Shown here: piece by piece, positions 24,422 to 37,263 of the stretch
Position numbering within the stretch: position 1 is the first letter of the stretch
How the letters are laid out: every line of letters starts with the position of its first letter
Assembly (NCBI GenBank): GCA_018894105.1
Contig: CM032117.1
Span: 43,510,501 to 43,574,500 of the forward strand
Direction of reading: 5' to 3'
Length of the DNA stretch: 64,000 nucleotides
Source: Jacaranda mimosifolia
Taxonomy: Eukaryota > Streptophyta > Magnoliopsida > Lamiales > Bignoniaceae
Made by a program: the position numbers and the translations under genes
Notes under the pieces: generated by a model
Seen by the model: only the letters and a program-made list of their open reading frames with translations
Told to the model about the DNA's origin: nothing
Database searches by the model: none

Positions 24422-24580
24422 GCTGCTACCATAAAGTAGATCAATAGAATTGTAATGTGATGATTCTTATATATTTGTACACTAGATGGCCTAGACATAT
24501 AAAGAAACTAAATTAAGCAGATTGATTACCGTTTAAATATAGAAGAAGATATTCTAAGGAATAAGTAGTTGTCCTAATAA
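24422..24580 (-). repeat. Possible primer site and short 5' LTR of the minus-strand copia relic
   Basis: On the minus strand TGGTAGCAGC (24422-24431) resembles the tRNA-Met primer site and lies at the expected place upstream of gag. The stretch up to a TATTAGGACAAC-like start near 24579 could be the LTR, about 150 bp. No partner LTR was found to confirm it. Confidence 0.3.
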
Positions 24581-25787
24581 CCCGATTGTATTATACCCTC
24601 ATGGACGGGGAGGATTGTGCCATGTGTTGAATTTTTGGAGTGTGTTGAATTTTTGGATGTTTGTGGTGTTAAAATCACTATTAGCAATGTGACTGATATC
24701 ACATCTATATATAAATCATATATATATATATATGTGTGTGTAGCAAAAATAGCATTCGGAATTAGATATAATAGCAATATTGGATTCTCATATACATAAC
24801 TCAATGTACATATTATGTGTAGCATAAGAAGTTTAGCTTAATATATGTACAGATCGCGCAGTGATATATTTTTCAGCCAATCAAGGCCCACTAACTCATG
24901 ACATTTCTGAACACCTCAGCTAATAAAGCACCCTCAACCTAAAATTAGCTATTATATGTCCACTTGCTACTTGCTTTCCATCTTTTATTACTTTTCGTTT
25001 TTATTATTATTATTTTCAATTGCACTTCCAGATTCTTCTTGTTTCACTAATACATATTTTAAATTTTATCACTAAAAGAGGAGGCATGAGGCAGGGACAT
25101 AACATACGGAAATGTAACGGAGAGAACGACGAGGTTGTCGACGACCGGATAGGTTTGAACGTGATATGGGCCACAAATAGTTATTGTGATGGGAACTTCA
25201 TAGTTTATTCTCATTAATAATTGCTGTTGTTAATTTTTACTTCAAACATACTTTTAAAATTTAATTTAATGTTCGAGTCCACCTAGCTAAATTCACAGAT
25301 ATCTAATCAAACGTACAGCTAAATATCTACGTACGTACGTACTGCGATTTAGTTAATTATACATAGTCATCAATTAACTAATGAAGCTAGCTTGTGAAAT
25401 GGTAATTATTATTAATGTTGGAGTTAATCAGCTCAATCACAATTCACAGGGAATAATACCAAAGGAATTGATAAATATTACACACCACATATCATAAAGT
25501 AGCAGGTGTAAAGCCGTCGACGAAGCAATCAAGCTTATATTAGATAGGAGCTGTACGTACGTACGCTATTAGGGGAAGCAAAAAGGGCGTAAGATTTCCA
25601 AGCTTTAATAGTTTATAAAATACTTTTAAAATTTAGATCTTCATTGGAAATTATACGTTTTTAGATTTTTCAACTAAAATATATTGTCATTCCCCATTTT
25701 GGTCAATTTGCAACACAAGCGCAGGGGACTTCATTAATTTTGCATGTGTTCTCATATAGAAGAGTTTAAAACATTTCAAAAATAAGT
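24581..25787. other. Intergenic, nothing recognised
   Basis: AT-rich DNA with a (TA)n/(TG)n run at about 24718-24741 and two ACGTACGTACGT-like palindromic tetranucleotide runs near 25329 and 25555. A 12-bp phrase TGTGTTGAATTTTTGG is tandemly repeated near 24624-24657. No gene. Confidence 0.5.
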
Positions 25788-25792
25788 GTGAC

Positions 25793-26670
25793 TGTAGACA
25801 TATCAATTTTTAGCCAATGGAGAGTGATATATGTAAAATAATATGCTAGATATTAATTTAAAATTTCTATTTGTTTCTTGGAAATTTATTAAATTTAATT
25901 CCAAAGGATAAATAGTTAATTTTGATTAATACTCTAGTATTTATTTTATGCTCAAATCAAATATTGATAAATATCAAAGATAAAGTGTCTATGCCTATGG
26001 ACCAATCAAATCAAAGACATTTGATACTATATCTTGATATTTGATATTATCTCTTCACATTAGATATTTTCTCTTGATATATGATATTATCTTATTAAAG
26101 AGATAACCCTCAAAGAAGTCCAAGTCAATCTGGAAGTCTCCCATCAAGTATCTATATAAAGGGGGTGATCAAAGCTCATTCAACATACAATGCAAATTTC
26201 AGCAAGTCAGAGGAACTTTGAAGGAGTCTAGCAATTCTCTCAATCAAATTTAAGGAGATCCACAGCGTTCAAGGCGTTCTTCGCAGAGCTCATCATATTC
26301 TGCCGTTTGATTCGAGATTAAGGTGCAGAACCCTCAAATTAACGTTATTTTATTCAAATTAAATTCAAAGAGATCCACGACGTTCAAGGCGTTCTTCATG
26401 GAGCTCATATATTTTGGCGTTTGATTCAAGATTAAGGTGCGGAGCCTTCGAATTAGCGTTATTTCTTCAAATCAAATTTAAAGAGATGCACAACGTTCAA
26501 GGTGTTCTTTGCAAAGCTCATTAAATTCAAGATCATATTTGGAAGGAAAGAATCAGAGGATTAGATTAGAGATTGAATCCACAATTAATAGATTTTAATT
26601 TTACTTTATTTGTATGATATTTCTTATCTTGTAATTTTGTTTATTGCAGACAAAGAAATTTGCTCTTACA
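25793..26670 (+). repeat. Solo LTR, family A (gypsy-like)
   Basis: 878 bp beginning TGTAGACATATC and ending CTCTTACA, flanked by the perfect 5-bp duplication GTGAC (25788-25792 and 26671-26675). No internal region lies on either side, so this is a solo LTR left after LTR-LTR recombination. A strong TATATAAA box is at 26153-26160. Downstream of it a block of about 115 bp is repeated three times (starts near 26250, 26367 and 26482), each with the phrase GTTCAAGGCGTTCTTC or close to it. The same family recurs at 35638, 39596, 45563 and 48925 (minus). Confidence 0.93.
26153..26160 (+). promoter_or_regulatory. TATA box in the solo LTR
   Basis: TATATAAA followed by a GC-richer stretch. The same box (CTATATAAAGGGG) is kept in the LTR-derived arm near 46305. 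Confidence 0.6.
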
Positions 26671-26863
26671 GTGACGTCCCTTCACTTACAAGTTATTAGC
26701 TAGGTCCCATAAGTTTATAATATTAATTCTCAAAGTATATATATTATTTTGCTAAAGGTTTTACCCTCTCTAAAACAACTAATTACTTATAAAAGTTAGC
26801 TATAATTAAGAAAACTTGTGATCTTGTAGAATTATTGATATTATTTTCTTCATCATTATGAAT

Positions 26864-27531
26864 TAGGGGTATTCATCAGATAAATTCGATCCAATGAACC
26901 CGACGATCCAAACTGAACCAATCTAATTGGTTCAGGTTGGATCGGGTAAAATCCAATTAAACTTGATTATATTTGGTTTTGTTATTGAATTTCATATTCA
27001 CTTACCCAATCCAACCCGATCTGACCTGATGATTTAATTACAATAAATAATAATTAATTTTTTAAATTCTGACTTTTGTTATTTATATTTACATTTAATG
27101 TTCAACTTAGATTTGAATTTGGCATTTTATATTGTCAATTATGGCTTGTGGTAAAGAAGGAGATAATTTATAACAATTATGACTTGTGTTGCCCAGGTGC
27201 AATGTTGTGTGCTTTTGAGTTTTAATGAATGTTTTGAGAATAATTTGATTAATTTGATAGGATTATACTATACTAATGTTGTTTATGTAGGCCATCTATT
27301 CAATTTTACTTTAGATACAACTAGAGCTTACCAATTTTTTCCTTGTTAAAGAACTAATTAAAGAAACGGCAACTGGTGCTTACTCGCTTGCTCTTTTTTT
27401 TTTTCCCGAGTTGATTTGGTTTGGGTTCAGCAGTTAAAATTTACAAAATCTGAACCAATCCAATTAAAAATGATCAGTTTGGATTCATTTTCTCCTCAAA
27501 CCCTAACCAACTCGACCCGTGAACACCCCTA
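26864..27531. mobile_element. Non-autonomous hAT element (TAGGGGTGTTCA type)
   Basis: Left end TAGGGGTATTCATC and inverted right end TAGGGGTGTTCACGG form the terminal repeat. The flanks TTATGAAT (26856-26863) and TTCTGAAT (27532-27539) are an 8-bp duplication with one difference. Subterminal motifs of the CCAATCCAACCCGA and GGTTCGG type recur on both sides. 668 bp, AT-rich core, no coding capacity. Confidence 0.87.
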
Positions 27532-27539
27532 TTCTGAAT

Positions 27540-30500
27540 AGATAAAAAAATTCAATGATATATCAACAAAATACTCAACATAAAAGAAATGAATTGATAA
27601 ATATTCAATATCATTTTAGAAATGAAGCACTATTTACATTTGGTCCATGATGATCTCACTGCTGTGATCATATATATATACCAATATAGGTACCAACACA
27701 ATCCAATCAAAAATTAAATAGAAAAAAAAGCCAATAAAAATTCAAATAGAAAAAAAAAATGCCCTTTTAGATCTCAGATCTTAATTCTTGGTTTTGAATA
27801 AACAATAAACCCTATCATCATTTCACATATTCAATTATAAAATATTAAGATTAATTAAGTGAATATTCATGTCTTGGTAGCACAGACAATATTCACATTG
27901 TTCCCCATGGGACTGCAACCAATGCTAGGAATATTGCCATTAATTAACACTACATATGCCAATAATCAGTAAATAAATTATAGAAGATAAACCATCGACT
28001 TTTGTTTCAAATATATGAATGATAACATATATATATTTATTTGTAAATTATGATATTTTCTCAAGGATATATATATATATATATATATAGATTTCATCAA
28101 GATTATGTTGATGCCTTATTAAGAATAAATATCTTCATTCTTCAGTGATATGAAATGAGTATGGATCCCACCTTACTAGCTAGTTGCAATAAATAAATAA
28201 GTAAATTAATTAGCAAATAAATAAATAAATAATAATTCTGGGATGTTGTTCTCAAGTATGGTTGGATGGGCACACCTAATTTATTAAATGGCATTACATA
28301 TATAGCCATTTTAATGAAAAATCGTGTAGTTTGCTCTACTGAGCTGGTGCAGACATGGCTCCTGGGATTTAGAGCATTCATAATATCAATTCATCCCTTT
28401 TGAGCTATTCTATTTTTTGCATGAGTAGATGAGACTGATTTCTCTTTTTCTATGTGTAATTTTGGACAACAAGGAAAGAATATCACTAAAACAAATTAGG
28501 GTATCAACTACAGTCAATGCCTAGTTGATGTTAAATATTCGTAGCTTTAACCATAAAACTGTTCTAGCCATCTTCGAAGCTGATGCTCTCGTAGCTGATA
28601 ATTATTTTTTTATATATATTATATTAATATTTATATGGATAATACATAATTAATCTATTACACTCCAAAAATATAATGCTACGGATTGATAATTAATAGT
28701 TTTTCTTGATTATAATTAAAAAAAATTATATTTGCTATGAAAATTCATTTCTATATTTTGTGGTTGTAACTAGGAAATTAATTTCATAGCAATTTTGTCG
28801 TAGTAGATACTAAAGTTTTTGGTTGTATATGTGTATGTATATATATATATATATATATTACTTCAAGATATTACAAATATTTGTTGGAGATCTCGTGGTC
28901 ACTCCAGTAACACATTGATATGTATCCTGTTATAAAAACTACTATGAAAAATGAAAGAAAAACAGAATAATTGGATGAGGCTATTCTTTTTTTCTTTTTT
29001 CTTTTCTTTTTATATTTTGCTAACATGATCTGAGTAGTTAAGAATATTAAAATGCAAAAAATCTTGTCATCTGATGATAGTAGTAAAAATATTTTGTGTT
29101 GTTATTCTTGACCTTTGCCGTATATATGCTCATTAGTTTGTAGCTGTTAATATATGTTTAGCATCTCGCTTAATTACAATTTGATGCATTAATGATCAGT
29201 ACTTGACCAAAGAAAATTAAAAATAATTATTTAGCTACTAAGTAACCAATCAATGGATCAGCTGTATTTTGGATTCACAATTATCCTTTCTTTGTTTTGG
29301 TAATTAAGAAAAAACAAAAGGATTCTACTTCGGTGAAGGGTTGGGGTGCTTTAATTACTATATGGTTGATTTAAAACAAGGGTTTAACTATAATGAGTTA
29401 ATTTGATGAATTTCTAACTTTCTTGTGGAAAAAAAAAAAAGAAAGTATTTTTAATTTCCAAAACTGGAAACTAGGCAATATTACAAAATAAGTTGACAAA
29501 ATTGTAAAGGTTGAGTTGATGAAGAAACTTTCTGGCATGAATGTGTATGCATGAAGATTCTCTCGGACAGTAAACTCCCTCACATTACCTTTATTTTCTG
29601 ACAGGTTTTGAGGGAAACTGATAGCTGTGCATGTGGAGCTCCAATAGATTTACTAGAAAGGGACATCTGTTTTAAGTACAAATACTTTACAAGATTTGGT
29701 AAAAGAGTACATGTTCAATTACTACAAATGGAAATCTCCATGTGTTCTCTTTTTGGGAAAAGGCAAACATCCTGTCAGAGAAAGCCCACTTGCGCCAGTA
29801 CTACACCATACACCCACGTCTGCGTCATGCCCAATATCCCTTTGATTTTACATCACTTTTTGCAATGGGGGATTTCAATTTTCTTGCGTATGTCTTGATT
29901 GGTTTATGGCCACCAGTTTACCTTCTCATAATAATTATACCTTAGATTATTGAATATTTCATGATGACAATAATTTTTTATAATATTTTTATTTATACAC
30001 ATGCACGATAAAAGTTCACTATTAAAAATTAAACTCCTTACATCTCACATTATGTGAAGGATTTATGTTATTGGGCTACAAAGCAATCGATATTATAATA
30101 CAATAATGAATATTCTTAAAGAGAGTGATTATGCTCATCATTCCTCATATACCTTTTAATTTTCTTTAACTATAGCAAAAGTTATCAATTCCCAATTATT
30201 TTAATTAATAAAATTATCAAATTAAATACACCATTAAATCTTAATATTAAATAAAATAACCTTAGCTCTTGAGGTACATACATCACTTTCAATTTGAAAT
30301 AATTCAGCTTCTTATAAGAGGGAATTCAATAATCAAGAAACTAATTCATTTATATCAGTCTCCCAACTAATAGGTATGGGATCCATTTAGTGACATATAT
30401 AATGTAGGTACTAGATAAGATAAAAAAATTACAAAAAAGCTTGTTTATAGTTGACTTTCCTTTTAGATATATAGTTTGAAAAAATCAATCACACTAGGAG

Positions 30501-31799
30501 AAAAAATTAAAAGATTTATAAACTAATTTTAAGAAATTCACAAATCCGTGCAAATGACTTGAGTGGAAATATTTAAGAGGTTAAAAAAAAAGAAAGATGT
30601 GTAGGTCAGGTACATGCATGTGGAATATGGGATGGAGTTGTGGTAGCAAGAATGGGATGTGCAAATCCAGCTTCTTGCCTTGACACACACAGCTCATCTT
30701 TTTCTACTTCAGATGCACGCAACAAATACACACACACACACACACACTATTGTCATATATAGTCTGAAAAAGCTGTATATCCAAGTACCAAAAAAGTAAT
30801 TTGCAAATTATATTGGGAATGGGATTTACAAGTACGGTCCTTCTAGTCTTCTAATCATTTATACAAGTACAGTTTCATGTATATGAATTCTTGTTATGAT
30901 ATTTCAAGCTAATTAACGAGATCCACAATATATAATACCGTAAATTATTTTACCCAAAATAGAAACCCTAAATCGTTTTATGTTCACACTCAAACATGAC
31001 TGTTCGAATCTAATAAGATCGACAAAGTCATCCGGCCTGCCAAATTCTGGATACCAACATCTTCTAGGGACTATAGGTTAATTTACCCATAATATAAATA
31101 TATATATATATATATATTTATATAGTATCAATTTGCTATACATACTAATTAACCTAATTAATTAGTGAAGTAATTATACCCTATCCCCAAAATGGTCTTG
31201 CCTTCTTTAATTCCAGAATTCCCTGCAAAGCAAATTTTTCTTATTCAAATAAGTTTTGTATAACAGTACTGTCATATAAACGTGGTTTATCGTGTACCCC
31301 AGTTGGCTGGTGCGTGAAGAAAATATTCATTCTGTGCATTTTCTTTTTCTTTCTTCTCTGACGTTCTATTTTTAGGTAACAACTAAAATACAATATGACC
31401 AACACTACTGACTAATTATAACTATTACTATTGTTTAAGAATATAATATCATAAAATTAACTCATGCAAGGAATCTATCCCATGGTTGAATTGGTGGTGG
31501 GCGGAAGCATTTTTGCACATGCTTGTGTTTTGTGAATGCATTATAATTTCCAAATTTAGTGCAACTTCCAATTTGGGTAAATGCTAGTTAAGGTATGTGC
31601 CGAATTATTTCCAACCACTTCCATGTTAGCTAGAAAGCAAGAATCATAAAATCTATTCTCTAAAAGACTAGAATAACATACACCCAAACAGATAAAGTTT
31701 CTAAAATGTATGTGTGTTTATTAGGTTATTTGCATTCATGTTGGGCAAAATACAATTACACAAGTGTACGTATACATATTACAAGTAATTAGTACCAAG
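27540..31799. other. About 4.2 kb without recognised genes
   Basis: AT-rich DNA with microsatellites: (TA)n near 28064-28089, 28840-28858 and 31101-31117, and (CA)n at about 30729-30748. The longest open frame (29608-29898, +, 96 codons) and one at 28142-28381 (-) match nothing I know. No splice-supported exon series, tRNA or conserved microRNA sequence was spotted. This is the least repeat-like stretch of the window besides the MATE locus. Confidence 0.5.
30729..30748. repeat. (CA)n microsatellite
   Basis: About ten CA units. Confidence 0.9.
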
Positions 31800-34028
31800 C
31801 ATGGTTTGCCGAAACGCTGATTAATCGGTCGAAACGGACATCAACGTCGCATTGTTCCAATGGGTAACGGTTGCAACTTGGAATCATTGCACTAGACCGA
31901 TAAATCTTTCGAAACGGCATGACATTTTGATTTATTGGAATGTTGCGGTATGTCATAACGGTATTACAACACATAATGGCGGTGTTTTGAAGAATGATGG
32001 TGGTGGTGGGATGGTTGCTAGCGGGAGGTTTGGTGGCATTGGATGGTGAGATCACCACAAGAAAAATATACCTTTTACTACAATTAAATATGTACAGTAA
32101 ATAGTAATTAAGAATAGTAAAAAATTATTAACTACGCTTGTGTTATACTTTTCTAGTTGTAGACATTGCAAGCGAGGTAAAAACTTAGCTACACCTTTTC
32201 AAACATGGTAATTGTCTTTTGCTAGAAATTATCTTCAATTACTACAAATTTAATGTGTGATAAAAAAGTTATCAAATACACCACTATCTTTCACCATAAT
32301 TAAAAAAATGTAGTATATAGTAGTCAATTGCCACATTTTGAATAACGTAGTAAATATTTAAATAAATTTTCACTACAATTAAATTTAGTAAAAATAAAAT
32401 TATTTATACACACACACGTTCCATGAGTTCATTAATACTCAAACTTTGACCTTACACTTATGCATGTGAAGATGATGCCACTAGGCCAATGGCCACTTGG
32501 CTGCTAATTAGCTAATTTAAATATGTTTAATTAATTAATCAACTTTTTTATAGTAAAATTATTGGAGGCAAATTTTTATTTTACCTCTAAATTTGGGTAT
32601 TCCTACTATTTTAAGAGACTTTGCTAACTAGATAAATTAAGCATTTGATTGATTAATCAAATGTTTTCTTAATAATAATTGCAGTAAAATTTTTATTTTA
32701 CCTCTAATTGTATTAATTAAAATCATTAGTAGTTAAGAATTTTTTGGAGGATTTTATTTGTCAATTTAGAATTCAATTAATTAAATAGTTTTTTAATAAT
32801 AAAAATTGAAAGAAATTTTTTTTGCCTAAAATATTATTGATTAAATATAACTTTCAATATATTTTACCTTCTTTTGTTAGTGAAAAATTTTGATTTAAGA
32901 TTTTAACCTTTGCTATCAAACTTTCATAAGTTTAGTTGTTTTTACTTCACTAATGAAAAAGTATGATAAATTATCATATTTTTGCCATGGTTTATGTAAA
33001 ACAATAGTAAATGTAATATATTATTCGCTACATGTAAAAATTGTAGTAAATAAATATATCTTTTACTACGGTAAGATGAAGTGTAGTATTTAATATGAGT
33101 TTTACCACACGTTTGAAATTTTATATTATAATAGAAAAATCATAGCAAATAGTCCTTTTTTACTATATTATTTTTAGTGAAGTAAAAAATATTGTAGCAA
33201 AAAGCATATTTTCTTGTAGTGGATTGTAATGGGGTGCTTGGAAATAGGGAGGCGTGGAGCCATTGAACAGTCTTTTCCTTTCCATATATATATTTTTTTG
33301 CTCTAATGTTACATATTATCTTAATTATTTATTTAGAAATTACATTTAGATGCTTATTCTAGTTTCTAAATATGTAGTTCTATATTAATTCAAAATATAA
33401 TAAATTTATATTTTTAAATATTTTATTTTTTATTACATGTAAATTAAGAATATATAAAGAATTAATATATAGCATGTCTTATTTGTTTGATTTTAATAAA
33501 AAGTTAAATCATATTAAGAAAAATATAATACTTAATAAATTATAATTTATATATAATGATGGAAAATTTTTAACTATTTGTTTACATGTCATAAAATTGA
33601 AAATCATTACAAATAATTTCTAAAATATTTTTGTATTAATATATTTAATCAAAAATGCGCTAAAGAATGTTACAAAATTTTGTACATCATTGTTCTACAC
33701 TTTCTATTAGTAATGTTATAATTTTATTATATCAAATTCACTTTAATTATATTGTTGAATAATTGAATAAACAATTTAAAAAATAATCTTCTCAATATTG
33801 TTATAAGAAAGCTTTATGAAATCTAAATCAATTTATAATGCATAAAATTATGTTATTATCTAATATAAGTACTATTAGACATTTTTATGTGTTTTAATAT
33901 TTTTTGAAATTTTTTGAAATTTTTGAATGCTTTAAATTACAAAATGTGTGGAACGTCCACGCGAGATTGCGATGGAACTAAAATGATAGTCCCCATTCCA
34001 TTTTTCGCGACCGTTTGTGCGAACCATG
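31800..34028. mobile_element. Probable hAT-like element carrying a nested CACTA element
   Basis: The left end CATGGTTTGCCGAAACG and the inverted right end CATGGTTCGCACAAACGG agree at most positions. Both are followed by CGGTCG-AAA-type and GTTCCA-type subterminal motifs (for example 31827-31838 and 34000-34013). The outer sequence is more GC-rich than the core, as in the other hAT elements here. The 8-bp flanks GTACCAAG and GTAGTGAA match at only four positions, so the boundaries are provisional. The core includes a complete CACTA element and AT-rich DNA, and no transposase. Confidence 0.42.
32053..33221. mobile_element. Non-autonomous CACTA element
   Basis: The right terminus reads CACTACAAGAAAATATGC on the minus strand. 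The left terminus reads CACCACAAGAAAAATATACC, one base off the canonical start. A perfect 3-bp duplication GAT flanks it (32050-32052 and 33222-33224). Subterminal TTTACTAC/GTAGTAAA motifs occur many times in both orientations near the ends. 1169 bp with no coding frame; it must rely on another element's transposase. Confidence 0.88.
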
Positions 34029-34302
34029 GTAGTGAATATGAGTGTCAATCTCATATAAAGTAAAAAAAAGAAGAAAAAAAGTCTATATCTACACGTTCTT
34101 GATCTTCTTTAACTTCTCCCAAATCAATTTTGAAAATCCAAAGATAAATCCTAATTCTTGATCCAAGACTCAAATTACAGAACTCTAACTAATTACAATA
34201 AGAGTCCTCCCAATATTGGTAAGCAGTTTCCATCGTTTCGCTTTTAAAATAGGTCCGCCCTCTTTCCTTAAAATTGTTTCGACGCGAGCTGGGGCGCCTA
34301 AT

Positions 34303-34637
34303 AGGGAGTTTGGTTATGTTTTTTATTTTTAATATTTTTAAAATTTGAAAAGTTAGTTAGAGTAAATAAGTTGAAAATAGATTTGTATTTGGATAGTTTG
34401 TTGGAAAAGTAATGATTATATAGGGTTTAATAAGTTGTAGGTAGAGAGAAACAATAATAATGAAGAAGAGAGAGAAGATATATAGGTTATTAGAAGAAGA
34501 TATGTAGGTTATTGAAAATTTTGTTTTGAGATGAAAATGAGTTGAAGTATTTGTAAAAATGATGACAAATTGTTGATAATTCATTTTCAAATTGTAAAAA
34601 CAGCTGAAAATGAAAATAAAACATAACCAAACGCCCC
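34303..34637. mobile_element. Tourist/PIF-Harbinger-like MITE
   Basis: The left end AGGGAGTTTGGTTATGTTTT and the inverted right end GGGGCGTTTGGTTATGTTTT form a long terminal repeat. The triplet TAA lies on both sides (34299-34301, one base from the left end, and 34638-34640), as expected for PIF/Harbinger insertion at TAA/TTA. About 335 bp, purine-rich core with AGAAGAAGATAT direct repeats near 34490, no coding capacity. Confidence 0.75.
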
Positions 34638-34640
34638 TAA

Positions 34641-35116
34641 GTCTCCGTCTTCAAACTTTTACCCTTCAACAAGCTTGTACGGTCATGCCTTCTAGCACTA
34701 GGGCTTGCGAGTCTAAGTCTTCCTTCTATTGCTCAGGCTTTTGCAGGGGCACAAGCTATGTGTTGTGCACTTTGGATCCTTTATTCCATTACGTATTTCA
34801 TTTTCTATTCTAGTGTGATGTATATATACTAAGTGTATTTGGTTCTCAATCAATTATTTTTATAAGAAAATATTTAATACACGTGTCATATATGTATGTG
34901 ATGGAATATGAGATGAAACATATATTGGAATAGAAGATATAAACTGATATTTTGTGAGGTCACAATATCTTCAATTTTACGTTTCTTTCTCTTGCTACCC
35001 TATATATTCAAACTATCCATTTTTAACATGTAATACGGCAAATTTTGAGTAAAAATGAATGCTAAGTCCAGTGAATGATGTTCAAAATTAAACACAAATT
35101 AAGGCTTATTAAATTC
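34641..35116. other. Intergenic, nothing recognised
   Basis: No gene or repeat boundary. The 3' LTR expected for the neighbouring fragment C should lie here if it still existed, but it is not recognisable. Confidence 0.4.
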
Positions 35117-35393
35117 TTTCAAACTTAATTACTTTTGAGCGCAATAAGAAAAATTGACAAGCTTAACAATGGATAATAATCACTGCTAACACAAATGCAC
35201 GAAAAGATCACCTTCTTTCTTGCTCATAGAGGCGCTGCTCCAACATTATGCATTCTAGCTAGTCATAAATGGCGTCTAATTTCATGATCCACTCAAAAAG
35301 CATTTACCCTTCTCAAATGAATCCTCCGTGTACGTGTGGGCAACATCTGCACAATTTATCACCAGAAAACCAGAATAATTCGTGTCTAAGTAG
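35117..35393 (-). mobile_element. Athila-like internal fragment C, part 1
   Basis: Non-coding 3' internal sequence of an LTR retrotransposon. It aligns by eye with the corresponding part of family B (41156-41400): the phrases CAAACTTAAT, AAATGAATCC(T/C)CCGTGTA and CTAAGTAG are shared. It is interrupted at 35393 and continues at 49472. Confidence 0.6.
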
Positions 35394-35637
35394 GGCAAAA
35401 TTATATTTTTAGTCCCATACGTTAGGGGATGTGCAATTTTAGCCCCACGCTTTTGCCAAATTTAGAAAACGTCCCAAAATCTCAAAATAGTTGCAAAGTT
35501 GGTCTCAAAAATAAATTTCTGTCCAAATTTTAATGGAGAAAGTGCATGTCATGCTCATGGCCGTTTGGTAATAGGATTTGGTGGCAATTTTAGTCTCATA
35601 CGTTGGGGGGTGCAACTTTAGTCTCACTGTAGATAAA

Positions 35638-35840
35638 TTAATTTTAAGTCAATTAAGAAGTGACATGTGTAAAATAATATGTTAATTATTAATTGAAAAT
35701 TTTCTATTTATATTTTGGAATTTATTAATTTTAATTCCAAAAGATAAATGGTCAATTTTAATTATTAATTTAGTATTTATTTTATATCCAAATCAAATAT
35801 TGGCAAGTGTCAAAGATAGATTGTCTATCTCTATGGACCA
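35638..35840 (+). repeat. Family A LTR sequence, left arm, part 1
   Basis: First about 200 bp of a family A LTR, starting TGTAGATAAATT. It breaks after CTATGGACCA at 35840 and resumes with GACCAATTAAATC at 45563 beyond the family B complex. Confidence 0.85.
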
Positions 35841-37046
35841 TGTTAAGTCCATATTAGTATTAATTTTAATATCATGTTTAGGACTTAACAAATAATTTTC
35901 TTGTTTAAAAAATTATAATTTCCTTGCTAATTAATGAAAATTTGGAACTACAGAATACAAGTGGAAAAGCTACAAAATGGGACAAATTGACACAAGTTGG
36001 TGGGAATACTGACAGAATGACACCTCATGATCTAATCAAGGATGGACATAAAAGTCTTTTTATTTATTCAAGTCTTATTCTAACCAGAAGACTCTTTTAA
36101 TCAGTAATGAATAGGCCTTTTAGACATTTAGTTGGGGAGGGGGCGGATTTTTCTATTTTGGAGATTAGAAGTATCGCGAAAATTCGGAATTCAGAGAAGG
36201 ACAAAGTGGAGATCAGATTCATCTAGGAATAGAGTTTCTTCTTCTTTCTTTGATTTTGTTTTTAATTCTGGATTTGAAACGATGTTTCGTTTTATTCATG
36301 TTTTGTTTGAAAATTCAATCATGAACTAGTTCGTTACTCTAGGATTATGATGGATCCTTTTGAATAAATTGATGCATGATTTTCTTTCATGAAATTAATA
36401 GCGCTTAAGGTTATTTCTTCTATTGTGTGCTTTTTCTATTTGATTGCCTGATCAACAATCAAGTGTATCTTTAAACCCTAGAGGAGTCTTGGAAAAGAAA
36501 ATTTAGGGATTGATTGAGAATAGAAGACCTTAGGGTTAATTGTTCAAATTGATGAACTAATTAATTTGTGAGTAGGATAGGAATATACCTGCTTGCCCTA
36601 GGGAGTTAGTTGAGTGGTACAACTTTATTCATAATTTAGTTAATTCACATAGGAATATAGTGAATTGAATAAATTAGGGATTTGATTGCGGGTAATTCGG
36701 AAGAACCTTGTAATTACATAAGACTCAAGACTAATAACTTGTTATTAATTTCATAGGGAGAAAATTATGTAATCAACTTATTCGATTGATGAAATCATAA
36801 TTCTAGGCTTCTATATCCTGATAGAAATCTTAATCAGTACCGTTTTTCTTATTTTCATTAGTTTAGTTTTAATTCTTATTTAATTGATTTTGTTTGAATA
36901 AAACAAGTGTGTAGTAAATTAATAATTAGCAGCGAATAATTTAGTTTATCGTGGGATCGACACTCTTCTCATCATTTTATTACTTGTTGCGACACGTGCA
37001 CTTGCGTATTTGTCTGCATTATTTATTTTGCACAACACAACCAACA
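35841..37046 (+). repeat. Family B LTR, plus orientation
   Basis: 1206 bp, starting TGTTAAGTCC and ending ACAACCAACA. Two further copies in opposite orientation lie at 39960-41155 and 44355-45562 with the same length to within a few bases. It is preceded by GACCA (35836-35840). Confidence 0.9.
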
Positions 37047-37052
37047 AGTTTT

Positions 37053-37070
37053 TGGCGCCGTTGCCGGGGA
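37053..37070 (+). other. Primer binding site, tRNA-Asp type
   Basis: TGGCGCCGTTGCCGGGGA, a full match to the complement of the plant tRNA-Asp 3' end. This primer is typical of Athila/Tat gypsy elements. It starts 6 bp after the LTR. Confidence 0.9.
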
Positions 37071-37263
37071 ACTAAAATTATTTTTGTTTTTGCTAATATT
37101 AGTTTTAAGCACCAAGTTTTAATTCAAATCTATTTTATTTGTTTATTTATTTATTTATATTTATTTTAGGAACCCTTATAATTATATACAGGATAATCAA
37201 GAACCAGATAATCAGGAGTCGAAATTAGTGCCGTTTGATCCAGAAATTGAGAGAGCTTTTCAG
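37071..37263 (+). pseudogene. Truncated start of family B gag
   Basis: Text such as QDNQEPDNQE and PFDPEIERAFQR (about 37189-37260) equals the start of the gag in the minus-strand family B element (44110-44230). It stops at about 37263, where family A LTR sequence begins. The junction sits in an AGACAAAGAAAAT-like sequence found on both sides, suggesting a microhomology joint. Confidence 0.75.

Noticed and set aside
29608..29898. 96-codon open frame in the least repetitive stretch
   Set aside because: No recognisable motif, no partner exon and no start context support; chance is likely in a region of this size.
25265..31030. GTTCGAGTCC (about 25272) and GTTCGAATC (about 31012) as tRNA B boxes
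   Set aside because: No A box, anticodon arm or acceptor pairing could be drawn upstream of either.
31789..32058. 89-codon minus-strand frame
   Set aside because: It covers the GC-richer end of a probable hAT-like element and crosses the CACTA boundary, so it is not a gene.
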